This document shows positions 8,083-15,986 of a stretch of DNA of 64,000 bases, piece after piece. Source of the stretch: an uncultured Christensenella sp. (GTDB lineage: Bacteria; Bacillota; Clostridia; Christensenellales; Borkfalkiaceae); the NCBI GenBank assembly GCA_910578195.1, contig CAJTOY010000006.1:1-64000 (forward strand), read 5' to 3'. Position numbers and translations under genes: made by a program. The first letter of the stretch is position 1. The number at the start of each line of letters is the position of its first letter. The notes beneath the pieces are model-generated. The model saw only the letters and a program-made list of their open reading frames with translations, was not told the origin of the DNA and searched no databases.

Positions 8083-8106
8083 CTGCCCGCACCGTGGAGC
8101 GGGCAG
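8083..8106 (-). terminator. Hairpin after the cdaA unit
   Basis: CTGCCCGC pairs perfectly with GCGGGCAG around an 8-base loop, 6 bases after the stop of the small CdaR-like frame. The following TATGTTTATC is only weakly T-rich, so it is a probable but not classical terminator. Confidence 0.5.
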
Positions 8107-8111
8107 AAAAT

Positions 8112-8219
8112 TTAAATGTTGAGCAAGAAAACCGACAACGCCGCAATCAGCAAGGCAAGCAGCTTCATGGGGATATTCGTCGTGAAGAAATTCTTTATAA
8201 ATTTTCCGATTTTTTTCAT
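8112..8219 (-). CDS. 35-residue membrane peptide resembling the N-terminal anchor of CdaR (YbbR)
   Basis: A short frame with an excellent ribosome site, AAGGAGGT, that overlaps the cdaA stop codon and lies 8 bases before the ATG. The peptide (MKKIGKFIKN, then NIPMKLLALLIAALSVFLL) matches the N-terminal anchor of CdaR/YbbR proteins, which usually read N-x-x-LK-LLSLLFA-x-x-LW. In most Firmicutes cdaA is followed by cdaR, whose YbbR repeats regulate CdaA from outside. Here the frame stops straight after the helix and no YbbR domain follows before lysC. It is either a minimal CdaR or what remains of one. Confidence 0.7.
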   Translation of the reverse strand: MKKIGKFIKNFFTTNIPMKLLALLIAALSVFLLNI

Positions 8220-8233
8220 AGCTTCTTACCTCC

Positions 8234-9049
8234 TTAAAACTTCGATTCGGCGGTCAAATCCGACCAGTAGTAATCGCTGAGCGCTTCCTTGATATCGGTT
8301 GCGTCGGCGTATTTTTTCTTTATCGAGCCGTTTTTCACAATCGAGATAATGCCCGTTTCCTCCGAAACGACGATTGCCGTTACGCTTGCGACCATGGTCA
8401 CGCCGAGCGCCGCGCGATGGCGGCTGCCCATTTCCTTGGGCAGATTTTCGTCCTGCGCGAGTGGAAGGAAGCAGCCAGCCGCGTACAGCTTGTTGCCCTC
8501 TATCACCAGCGCGCCGTCATGCAGGGGCGCTTTGGGGTAGAACACCGCCTCCACCATCTGCGAGGTTATCTTCGCGTTAATTACAGTACCGCTTTCGATT
8601 ATGCCCTCGGGCAGGTTGTCGTTGGAGAGAACTATCAGCGCGCCTATGTCGTTTTTGGACATATTCTGAACCGCGCGGACTATCTCGTCCATTATAAGCT
8701 CGACGCCGGTTACCGTCACGGGCTCCGCCTTACTCTTCTTTTTAACGCCCGAATCGAGCAGCGAGCGCTTGATTTCGGTGTGGAACATTGTGAAAACAAT
8801 CAACGATATCATTGCGATTACGAGCAGTAAAAAGCCCGAATCCAAATCCTCCGAGAAGGCGAGCGTTATGCCGCCGAAGAGTACGAAAAACACTATAAGC
8901 CCGATAAACTTCGTGGCTTTGTTGTTTTTAAGCACCTTGAACATGAGATAAAAAAGTATTGAAAAAAGTATAAGTTGCAAAACATAGGCGAGCCATTTTT
9001 CGCCGAAGCTGTTGCCGAAATCTATTAAGTGCTGTTGTATGTCAATCAT
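8234..9049 (-). CDS. cdaA: Diadenylate cyclase (CdaA type)
   Basis: CdaA makes the second messenger c-di-AMP from two ATP at the membrane; c-di-AMP controls potassium and osmolyte transport and wall homeostasis. The 271-residue chain has three N-terminal membrane helices (about 15-95) and a DAC domain with the DGA motif (LHDGALVI) and the RHR motif (GSRHRAALGV). The start follows GGAG at 7 bases. A TATAAT lies in the 70-base gap upstream, without a good -35. Downstream is the truncated CdaR-like frame; the usual glmM is not in the window. Confidence 0.96.
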   Translation of the reverse strand: MIDIQQHLIDFGNSFGEKWLAYVLQLILFSILFYLMFKVLKNNKATKFIGLIVFFVLFGGITLAFSEDLDSGFLLLVIAMISLIVFTMFHTEIKRSLLDSGVKKKSKAEPVTVTGVELIMDEIVRAVQNMSKNDIGALIVLSNDNLPEGIIESGTVINAKITSQMVEAVFYPKAPLHDGALVIEGNKLYAAGCFLPLAQDENLPKEMGSRHRAALGVTMVASVTAIVVSEETGIISIVKNGSIKKKYADATDIKEALSDYYWSDLTAESKF

Positions 9050-9121
9050 ACTTCGTCTCCGTGGAATAAGTTATTCTTATTATATAATTTCGAGTAAAAA
9101 AAATAAAGCATTTAACATACT

Positions 9122-10096
9122 TTATTCGAAAAATATTTTATTGTTTACGTTGCCGAGCGCACTTTGCGGAGTTATAATTCCGCTTTTTACGTCCGAAATA
9201 GCGGCATATATCGCCGAAACGTAAATTTTAAGCTTATCCTCGCCGATTGCGCGCGCCTGTTCGCGGCTTTTTTTTACGCCGTACTCCTTCATTTTCAGAA
9301 GGGAAGAAAGCTGCGCGTCGCCCGCGCCCGAGGCTATGACCGTAAGCAGATTTTTAAAGTACGAAAACAGCCCCGAAAGCAGATTGATTTCGTCGCCCGT
9401 CTTTCGGCAAAGCTCGGACTGTATGCTCAAAAATTTGTCGAAATCACGGCGCGCGACGGCGTTCGTCATTTCGTAAATGCGGTAATCCGCGTCCTTGTAG
9501 ACAAGCCCGTCCACGTCCTCGCGGGTGAGCGTTCCCGAGCCCTTGTAGTCGATTAACTTTTCGGTTTCGAGCGCGACGCGCGACATATTGCAGAGGCAAT
9601 ACCTTGCGACAAGCGCGCACAAATCGACGCTTGCGGCAATGCCCGCGTGTTTGAGGGTGAGATAAACCCACTTCGCGACCGTCTCTTCGTCGGCTTTGCC
9701 GCAGTCGACGTACGTCACGCACTTTTTGCGCTTTAACTCCGCGCCCTTGCGGGTTTCGGCGTTAACTATCAAAAGTATGCTCGTCGAAGGGAAATTTTCA
9801 AAGGTTTTTTTGAGGTGGTTTTCGTACTCGCTTTCCGAGGGGTGAAACTCCGTCACCTTGACAATTCTCTTCTCCGCCATGAACGGAAAGCTTTCGAGCG
9901 CGGAGGTAAGGTTGGAAATCGCGCTACCCTTCAAGCTTTCGCCGTCAAAGCAGGTAAAATTGAGCTCGGGCATTTCGAGGAAGGCTTTCAAAATCATTTC
10001 CTCCCCCTTCATTCTGAAATAGGCGTCGTCGCCCTCCAAAAGATAAATTTGTTTTGCGCCCTGCGCTATGTCGCCTTTCAGCTCTGTATACTTCAT
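9122..10096 (-). CDS. holA: DNA polymerase III delta subunit
   Basis: HolA is the clamp-loader subunit that opens the sliding clamp. The 324-residue protein has the family's N-terminal AAA-like fold without a P-loop (QIYLLEGDDAYFRMKGEE near the start) and the C-terminal collar domain (SGLFSYFKNLLTVIAS, later GIITPQSALGNVNNKIFFE). ATG 10096 was chosen over an upstream alternative start because it gives the normal N-terminus MKYTELKGD. It lies 4 bases after the mnmE stop, so the two are co-transcribed. No terminator hairpin is visible after it. Confidence 0.9.
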   Translation of the reverse strand: MKYTELKGDIAQGAKQIYLLEGDDAYFRMKGEEMILKAFLEMPELNFTCFDGESLKGSAISNLTSALESFPFMAEKRIVKVTEFHPSESEYENHLKKTFENFPSTSILLIVNAETRKGAELKRKKCVTYVDCGKADEETVAKWVYLTLKHAGIAASVDLCALVARYCLCNMSRVALETEKLIDYKGSGTLTREDVDGLVYKDADYRIYEMTNAVARRDFDKFLSIQSELCRKTGDEINLLSGLFSYFKNLLTVIASGAGDAQLSSLLKMKEYGVKKSREQARAIGEDKLKIYVSAIYAAISDVKSGIITPQSALGNVNNKIFFE

Positions 10097-10100
10097 ATTT

Positions 10101-11405
10101 CTACTTCCCGACACAGAATTTTTCGAATACTGTGCTTATTATCTGTTCGTTTGCGGTTTCGCCCGTAATTTCGCCGAGGCTGTCCCACGCGTCCTTTATA
10201 TCTATGGCAAGAATATCCGGCGTAAAAATACCGACGTTCTCTATCGCGGAATTTAACGACTGTTCGGCGCGCAAAAGCGCGGAATAGTGCCTCTCTTCGA
10301 TTATATAGGCTTTGTCGAGGGTGAGCTCGCCGACGGTTTTTTCGGCTATCAGCCCTTTCAATTCTTCCAGCCCCGCGCCCGTCTTTGCGGACACGACCGC
10401 GTCGAATTCGCCCTCGGGCGAGGACAAATCGCATTTATTGAACACGCGGATAATGCTTCCCGTAACGCCGTCGGGCACAGCCTCGCCGTTTCCGTCGGTA
10501 ACCGAAACCACCACGTCCGCGGAGGTAATTATTTTCTTCGCGCGGTCAATGCCTATGCTTTCGACCATGCCCGCCCGCTCGCGTATGCCCGCGGTGTCGA
10601 CAAGGTTGTACTTTATGCCGTTTATCTGCAAATCGCCCTCGACCGCGTCGCGGGTGGTGCCCGCCTCGTCCGAAACTATCGCCTTGTCGTAGCCTAAAAG
10701 CGCGTTCAAAAGCGAGCTTTTGCCCGTGTTCGGCTTTCCGCAGATTGCTACGGTCACGCCGTCTTTTATCTTTTTGCCGCACGCATAGGTCGAGGACAGT
10801 TTTTTAAGCTTTTTTGCGGCTTCTTCTATCGACGCGTGAATTTTTTCCGCGTTCAGTCCGTCGAGGTCCTCCTCGGGATAGTCTGAATCCGCCGCGATTT
10901 CGGCGAGAATATCGGTGAGCGCGGACTGCAATTCCTTAATTTCCGCCGTAAGCTTTTCGCCGTACAGCATGCTGCCCGCGCGGAGCGACGCGAGGCTTTC
11001 GGCGTTTATCATGTCGATCATGCCCTCCGCCGAGGACAGCGAAAGCTTGCCGTTTATGAAGGCGCGCTTGGTATACTCGCCCTTCTCCGCCGCGCGCGCG
11101 CCGAGCGATATCGTTTTTGAAAGTATTCCGCGCGCTATCCTCACGCCGCCGTGGCAGTGGAATTCCACCACGTCCTCGCCCGTGAACGATTTGGGCGCCT
11201 TGAAATATACGCACATGCCGAAGTCGGTGAAATCCCCGCCGTCGATATTGCCCGCGTACATTACGTTCGGCTGAAAGTCCTTTATTTTGCCCGCGGGGGC
11301 GAACATTTTTTCGGCTATGGCAAGCGAGCCCTCGCCGCTGAGTCTTATTATCGCCACGCCGCCCGTGCCCGCGGCCGTGGATATTGCGGATATTACGTCA
11401 TTCAT
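10101..11405 (-). CDS. mnmE: tRNA uridine-5-carboxymethylaminomethyl modification GTPase
   Basis: MnmE, with MnmG, modifies the wobble uridine of tRNAs using a one-carbon unit from tetrahydrofolate. The 434-residue protein has the N-terminal folate-binding domain (NDVISAISTAAGTGGVAIIRL), the G domain at about 215-375 with G1 GKPNTGKSS and G3 DTAG, and the C-terminal FCVGK (CxGK) signature. The frame is open far upstream over the preceding gene, but homologues start at ATG 11405. That ATG is 7 bases after a TGCTATACT box and lacks a Shine-Dalgarno, which suggests a leaderless mRNA. Confidence 0.95.
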   Translation of the reverse strand: MNDVISAISTAAGTGGVAIIRLSGEGSLAIAEKMFAPAGKIKDFQPNVMYAGNIDGGDFTDFGMCVYFKAPKSFTGEDVVEFHCHGGVRIARGILSKTISLGARAAEKGEYTKRAFINGKLSLSSAEGMIDMINAESLASLRAGSMLYGEKLTAEIKELQSALTDILAEIAADSDYPEEDLDGLNAEKIHASIEEAAKKLKKLSSTYACGKKIKDGVTVAICGKPNTGKSSLLNALLGYDKAIVSDEAGTTRDAVEGDLQINGIKYNLVDTAGIRERAGMVESIGIDRAKKIITSADVVVSVTDGNGEAVPDGVTGSIIRVFNKCDLSSPEGEFDAVVSAKTGAGLEELKGLIAEKTVGELTLDKAYIIEERHYSALLRAEQSLNSAIENVGIFTPDILAIDIKDAWDSLGEITGETANEQIISTVFEKFCVGK

Positions 11406-11412
11406 TGCTTTA

Positions 11413-11421
11413 AGTATAGCA
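11413..11421 (-). promoter_or_regulatory. Extended -10 promoter of mnmE-holA
   Basis: TGCTATACT is an extended -10 (TGnTATACT) 7 bases before the mnmE ATG. No good -35 lies at 17 bases. Predicted transcription would start at or next to the start codon. Confidence 0.55.
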
Positions 11422-11440
11422 CCAAAAGTTTTCCCGCGCA

Positions 11441-11469
11441 ACAAAAAAGGCGCTTTAAATAAGCGCCTT
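11441..11469 (-). terminator. Terminator of the 275-residue membrane protein gene
   Basis: AAGGCGCTT pairs perfectly with AAGCGCCTT around 5 bases and is followed on the minus strand by TTTTTTGTTG. It begins 4 bases after the stop codon. Confidence 0.9.
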
Positions 11470-11473
11470 GAAT

Positions 11474-12301
11474 TTAATTGTCGAATTCGTCGAACGGCGA
11501 GCTGCCCGAATTGTCGCCCTGACCGCCGAAATCGCCGAACGGGTCGTCGGTCTTGGTCTGCGGGCGCTGATAGGGGTTGCCGTTTTCGTAGGGGTTTCTG
11601 TCGTAGGGATTCCGGTTGTAATACTGCTGTTGCTGTTGGTAAATGCGGTACTCGCGCGCTTGCTTTGCGACAAGAAATTCGCGGTAGTTCACGCCCTTGT
11701 TGTTCCTCACGACGAAGAACAGTATGCCTTGTATGGGGAAAAGTATGCTGGTAATCGTGAAGAGAACGTGTCTTCTGCACGCGTAGGTCTGGAAGAAGCA
11801 CACCAAAAGCACCACTCTCATTAGCATGAACACGAGTTCGAGCAGGCTGAGGATATATTCGTACATATAGTTGTACACCCACGCCGCCCACTTCAAATTC
11901 GAGGGCACGATTCCGAGGTCGTACATATAGATGGGTTCGCCGAGGTATTCGCCCTTTATGATAGGGTCTATATCGCTTCCGATAATTACGTAGCATGCGA
12001 CGTAGTAGAACACGAACAGCCCGAAAAGCAACGCCTCGTACACGGCCGCCGCAATCGCGATTTTTTTCGTGTCCATATTGTAGAATTTATTTTTCTGGGC
12101 ACATACGCCGATATAGTATGTGTTCAGAAAAGGTATGAACGCCATCCATTTGTTTTTATAGCCCTCGCGCGAGGCGATAATGAAAAGCGCTATGGCTTGA
12201 AAAGCGAATACCAGCGCAAAACACAGCCCACCTATGAGAAACTGTATCCAGAATGTGTCGGTAAACGCCGCCGCGTACGACGCGTATTGAAAGAAATCCA
12301 T
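11474..12301 (-). CDS. Multi-pass membrane protein with an Asn/Tyr/Gln-rich tail
   Basis: A 275-residue protein with about five hydrophobic segments (roughly 15-42, 50-70, 85-110, 145-180, 185-205) and a cytoplasmic-looking tail from about residue 215 that is rich in Gln, Tyr, Asn and Pro (QQQQQYYNRNPYDRNPYENG) and ends in acidic PFDEFDN. The segment WMAFIPFLNTYYIG recalls small membrane proteins of Firmicutes with a P-x-x-N-x-Y motif, but I do not recognise a named family. GGGAG precedes the ATG by 5 bases. A strong terminator follows. Function unknown. Confidence 0.75.
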   Translation of the reverse strand: MDFFQYASYAAAFTDTFWIQFLIGGLCFALVFAFQAIALFIIASREGYKNKWMAFIPFLNTYYIGVCAQKNKFYNMDTKKIAIAAAVYEALLFGLFVFYYVACYVIIGSDIDPIIKGEYLGEPIYMYDLGIVPSNLKWAAWVYNYMYEYILSLLELVFMLMRVVLLVCFFQTYACRRHVLFTITSILFPIQGILFFVVRNNKGVNYREFLVAKQAREYRIYQQQQQYYNRNPYDRNPYENGNPYQRPQTKTDDPFGDFGGQGDNSGSSPFDEFDN

Positions 12302-12385
12302 AAACTCTCCCGAAACTTAATATATAACTATTGTATTTGCCTTTATTGTAAAAATTAAAATTGTTTTGTGAAATTATTGTTAAAT

Positions 12386-13144
12386 TTAAAACAGCTCCAC
12401 CCCGTAGTCCACGTTTTCGAGGGTCAGACCGTTCGCGGGCATCGTCTTGCCGACGGCGGAACGGTCGCACTCTTCAAGCGAGCGCAAGACGTCCTCTTCC
12501 GTCAATCTGCCCGCGGCATAGTAAAGCATCGTCCCGACGAGCGTTCGCACCATATTGTACAAAAAACCGTTGCCGCAGACCGAAATTTCGACGTCCGTAC
12601 TGCCGCGGCTTTCGCCTATATAAACGCCGATCGAGTAAATCTCGCGCACGGTGGTCTTTACTTGCGAGCCCGCCGCGCAGTACGCCTTGAAGTCGTGTTC
12701 GCCATTAAACATTTCAGCCGCTTTTTTAAGCTTTTGCAAATCGATATTATATTTTATCCACGCCGAATATCTGTCCTTTAACGGGTTTCTGCGGCGGGAA
12801 AGATACAAGCGGTAGCAATATGTCTTTTTCTTCGCGCTTCTGACCGCGTCGAAGCCGTCGGGCGCGGCGGAGGATTTAAGCACGCTTATATCGGCGGGAA
12901 GTCTGAAATTCAAAGCGTCGGCAAATCTTTCGGGCGGTACCGTTGTTTCCGCGTCGAAATGGCAGACCTGCGCCGCCGCGTGCACGCCGCTGTCCGTTCT
13001 GCCGCTCGCCGTGACGCAAACGTCGGCGCCCAGCGTTTCCTTTAATGCCTTTGTAAGCTTTTCCTGCACGGTGACCGTGTTGCTCTGTATCTGCCAGCCG
13101 CCGTAGTCCGTGCCGTCGTATGCGACGAGTAAAACGTATCTCAT
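12386..13144 (-). CDS. truA: tRNA pseudouridine synthase A
   Basis: TruA makes pseudouridine at positions 38-40 of the tRNA anticodon arm. The 252-residue chain has the catalytic Asp in GRTDSGVHA (about residue 51), the N-terminal LVAYDGTDYGGWQ motif and the C-terminal NGFLYNMVRTLVGTM motif. Its ATG follows the ecfT stop directly, with no gap, as in the common ecfA-ecfT-truA order of Firmicutes. The ribosomal protein genes rplM and rpsI that often come next are absent here. Confidence 0.96.
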   Translation of the reverse strand: MRYVLLVAYDGTDYGGWQIQSNTVTVQEKLTKALKETLGADVCVTASGRTDSGVHAAAQVCHFDAETTVPPERFADALNFRLPADISVLKSSAAPDGFDAVRSAKKKTYCYRLYLSRRRNPLKDRYSAWIKYNIDLQKLKKAAEMFNGEHDFKAYCAAGSQVKTTVREIYSIGVYIGESRGSTDVEISVCGNGFLYNMVRTLVGTMLYYAAGRLTEEDVLRSLEECDRSAVGKTMPANGLTLENVDYGVELF

Positions 13145-13990
13145 TCAGCTAAGCCTTATAAACTCGTAAATTTCGGGGAATATGCGGTACGCGTAAAAAT
13201 TCAGCAGCACGACGCCCGTAATGAGTCCCGCATACAAAATGAATATTATCAAATCACGCCAACCGAATTTCAGCTTTTTGTATTTCGTTCTGTTCTTCGA
13301 GCCCGAGTAGCACCTTGCGTCCATTGCGTCGCCAAGCTCTTCGGCGCGGCGGAACGCGCTTATCAAAAGGGGAATCAATATGGGCACGATTGCCTTAATG
13401 CGCTTGAAGATATTCCCGCTTTCGAAGTCCGCTCCCCTCGCCTTCTGCGCGGAAATAATACGGTTGGTTTCGTCTATGAGCGTGGGTATAAACCTCAGCG
13501 CAATTGACATAATCAGCGCGAGCTCGTGCACGGGAAACCTTATCCATTTGAGTGGGGTTAGCAGACTTTCTATTCCGTCGGTAAGCTCCACGGGCGAGGT
13601 CGTCAGCGTTAAAAGCGCCGAGCCCATTACGAGGAAAAACAGTCTTAAAATGAAAAATACGGTAAATATTACGCCCTCGCGGTAGATTTTTATTATCCAC
13701 CACTCTACGAGCAAATGCTCGCCGCCGTGGAAAAACAAATTCAGCACCGCGGTGAAAATCAACAGAAAAATTATCGCTTTGACCGAGCGCAAAACGCTGC
13801 CGAGAGGCACGCGCGAGGCGATTACCGCCGCTACGAGCACTACGAAGCCCAATAGCAGCGAATAGAAGTTATTCGCTAAAAACAGCGCAACTATATAGGC
13901 TATCAGCGCGAGCAGTTTGATGCGGGGGTCGGCTTTGTGGACAAAGGATTTTGTAGGATAGTATTGACCGAAAGTCACGTCGTTAAGCAT
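13145..13990 (-). CDS. ecfT: Energy-coupling factor transporter transmembrane protein EcfT
   Basis: EcfT is the membrane scaffold of group II ECF vitamin importers; it transmits ATPase motion to exchangeable substrate-binding S components. The 281-residue protein has about six helices and the two coupling motifs that contact the ATPases: AQKARGADF (first Ala-Arg-Gly) and AMDARCYSG (second, with Cys in place of Gly, a usual variant). It overlaps the ATPase gene by 8 bases and abuts truA. No S component is encoded in the window, as expected when several S proteins share one module. Confidence 0.95.
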   Translation of the reverse strand: MLNDVTFGQYYPTKSFVHKADPRIKLLALIAYIVALFLANNFYSLLLGFVVLVAAVIASRVPLGSVLRSVKAIIFLLIFTAVLNLFFHGGEHLLVEWWIIKIYREGVIFTVFFILRLFFLVMGSALLTLTTSPVELTDGIESLLTPLKWIRFPVHELALIMSIALRFIPTLIDETNRIISAQKARGADFESGNIFKRIKAIVPILIPLLISAFRRAEELGDAMDARCYSGSKNRTKYKKLKFGWRDLIIFILYAGLITGVVLLNFYAYRIFPEIYEFIRLS

Positions 13991-15809
13991 TTTCGCCGCC
14001 TCCGTAAATTTCGATTATTTTGCGCGAGAAGTCCTCCGCAGTGCAGTCGCACTCCACCTCCACACCCGACTTTTCGAGCTCGGCGCAGATTTTGGAGGTC
14101 AAAGGCACGTCCAGACCGAGGGATAAAATTTCGTTGCCGCGCGCAAAAAGCTTTGACGGGCTTTCTGCGAACACGACCTCACCGCCCGCGATAACCGCGG
14201 CTTTCGTGCAGTTTTCGGCGACCTCGTCCATATCGTGGGAAACAATTATAACCGTGTTGCACCACTCGCGATGAAGCTTGTGCAACAGCTCCATTATCTC
14301 TTTTTTGCCCAGCGGGTCGAGCCCCGCCGCGGGCTCGTCGAGTATCAATATGCGGGGCTTGGTGACTATTACGCCCGCAATCGCGACGCGGCGCTTCTGT
14401 CCGCCCGACAAATCGAAGGGGGACTTGTCCTTAACCTCGTTGTAGTCGAGCCCGACGATTTCGATGCTTTCCCTTACGGCTTTTTCAACCTCCTCGGCGC
14501 TCAGTTTTTTATTGAAGTTTTTTAGTCCGAAAGCAACGTCCGCAAAGACACTTTCGGCGAAAAGCTGATATTCGGGATACTGGAAAACCATGCCGACGTT
14601 TGCGCGAAGCGCCTTAAAGTCGGTTTTCTTGTCGGCAAGGTTGAATTGCCCGACGGTGATTTCGGGCAAAACGGGCGCGGGCCGACCCTTTTTTACTTTC
14701 TTTCTGCGGTATTTCTTTTCCGCTTGCGGAAGCTTTATCAGCGCGTTCAAGTGCTGCACGAGCGTCGATTTGCCGCTTCCCGTGTGTCCTATTATTCCGA
14801 AGAACTCGCCGTCGTCGATATGCAGATTTATCCCCTTCAACGCCTTGGTTGCAAACGGTGATTTCTTCGAATATGTGAAGGTCAGATTTTTTACGTCTAT
14901 ATCCCACTCGTGGGAAGAATTTATTTCGGCGGGGCTTGCGGGCGAGGACTTCGCGTTTGAAATGCCGCGCGCGGAAAGATTTTTTATAATGCCCTCCGCA
15001 AGCTCTTCGGGGCGCAGAACGTTGTCTAATTTCATGCCCGCGCCGTTAAGGGTGTTTATTATTTCGGTTATGCGCGGAAGGCAGAGGTTATACATTTCCA
15101 GCCTGTCCCCGCTTTCGAAAATTTCTTCGGGGGTGCCTTGAAGCACTATTTCGCCGCGGTTCATGACGATTGCGCGGTCGGCGAGCAAAGCCTCTTCCAT
15201 AAAGTGTGTAATGAGTATTACCGTTATGCCCTCCTCTTTATTGAGGCGGCGGACAACCTCGATTACTTCCCGCCTGCCCTTGGGGTCGAGCATTGCGGTC
15301 GATTCGTCGAGTATTAAAATTTCGGGCTTGACCGCGAGCACGCCCGCGACGGCTATGCGCTGTTTCTGTCCGCCCGAAAGACGGGTGGGCGTCGAACGGC
15401 GGTATTCCTCCATACCGACCGCCTTTAAAGCCCATTCTATTCTTCTGCCTATTTCTTCGCGTTCTATGCCTATGTTTTCGGGCCCGAAGGCGACGTCGTC
15501 CTCTACAATCGAGGCGACCATCTGGTTGTCTGGATTCTGGAAAACTATTCCGACGTGCTTTCTTATTTCAAGGGAATTTTTTCCCTCGGCGACGTCCAGA
15601 CCCAAAACGGTTATCTTGCCGGCGTCGGCTTCCAAAAGTCCGTTGGTCAGCCTTGCAAGCGTGGACTTGCCGCTTCCGTTGTGTCCGATAACGGAGAGGA
15701 ACTCGCCCTTTTTGACGGTGAGGCTTACGCCGTTCACCGCGAAAACGCCGTCCGAGCCCGGATATGAAAATTTTACATTCTCGAAAACTATTGCTTCTTG
15801 TTCGGTCAT
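13983..15809 (-). CDS. ecfA: Fused ECF transporter ATPases EcfA1-EcfA2
   Basis: Two complete ABC ATPase domains in one 608-residue chain. Domain 1 has Walker A GHNGSGKST (about 42) and signature LSGGQKQR (about 145); domain 2 has Walker A GHTGSGKST (about 341) and signature LSGGQKRR (about 465). Walker B is ILILDEST in domain 1 and ILILDEPA in domain 2. Most Firmicutes encode EcfA1 and EcfA2 separately; here a linker of about 60 residues (residues 265-325) joins them, which fixes a heterodimer. The linker between Walker A and the Q-loop of domain 2 has a basic insert (KKYRRKKVKKGRP). Start codon 6 bases after its -10 box. Confidence 0.95.
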   Translation of the reverse strand: MTEQEAIVFENVKFSYPGSDGVFAVNGVSLTVKKGEFLSVIGHNGSGKSTLARLTNGLLEADAGKITVLGLDVAEGKNSLEIRKHVGIVFQNPDNQMVASIVEDDVAFGPENIGIEREEIGRRIEWALKAVGMEEYRRSTPTRLSGGQKQRIAVAGVLAVKPEILILDESTAMLDPKGRREVIEVVRRLNKEEGITVILITHFMEEALLADRAIVMNRGEIVLQGTPEEIFESGDRLEMYNLCLPRITEIINTLNGAGMKLDNVLRPEELAEGIIKNLSARGISNAKSSPASPAEINSSHEWDIDVKNLTFTYSKKSPFATKALKGINLHIDDGEFFGIIGHTGSGKSTLVQHLNALIKLPQAEKKYRRKKVKKGRPAPVLPEITVGQFNLADKKTDFKALRANVGMVFQYPEYQLFAESVFADVAFGLKNFNKKLSAEEVEKAVRESIEIVGLDYNEVKDKSPFDLSGGQKRRVAIAGVIVTKPRILILDEPAAGLDPLGKKEIMELLHKLHREWCNTVIIVSHDMDEVAENCTKAAVIAGGEVVFAESPSKLFARGNEILSLGLDVPLTSKICAELEKSGVEVECDCTAEDFSRKIIEIYGGGENA

Positions 15810-15815
15810 AGGTAA

Positions 15816-15844
15816 ATTATAGCATTAAAAATTGATTTTAACAA
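15816..15844 (-). promoter_or_regulatory. Promoter of ecfA-ecfT-truA
   Basis: TTGTTA (15844-15839), 17-base spacer ending in TGC, TATAAT (15821-15816). Six bases then lead to the ATG at 15809, so a leaderless transcript is predicted. Confidence 0.75.
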
Positions 15845-15896
15845 CAAATTGCGCGCGGTTTGACGTGATAACGAGGTAAAATTTTTTTGAATTATA

Positions 15897-15925
15897 TTGA
15901 CAATTTATATGTATTAAGTTATAAT
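15897..15925 (+). promoter_or_regulatory. Consensus sigma-A promoter of the PFOR gene
   Basis: TTGACA (15897-15902), 17-base spacer, TATAAT (15920-15925). The roughly 55-base leader holds a small GGCAAT/ATTGCC hairpin and a GGAGG (15976-15980) 6 bases before the ATG. This is the best conventional promoter and ribosome site in the window, fitting high expression. Confidence 0.9.
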
Positions 15926-15986
15926 AATGTATGGCAATTATATTGCCTCAAATGTAATTTATTAAAATTTATTTCGGAGGTTTTTA

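Noticed and set aside
11406..11996. N-terminal extension of mnmE of almost 200 residues
   Set aside because: It lies antiparallel-frame inside the membrane protein gene and across its terminator; MnmE starts at ATG 11405.
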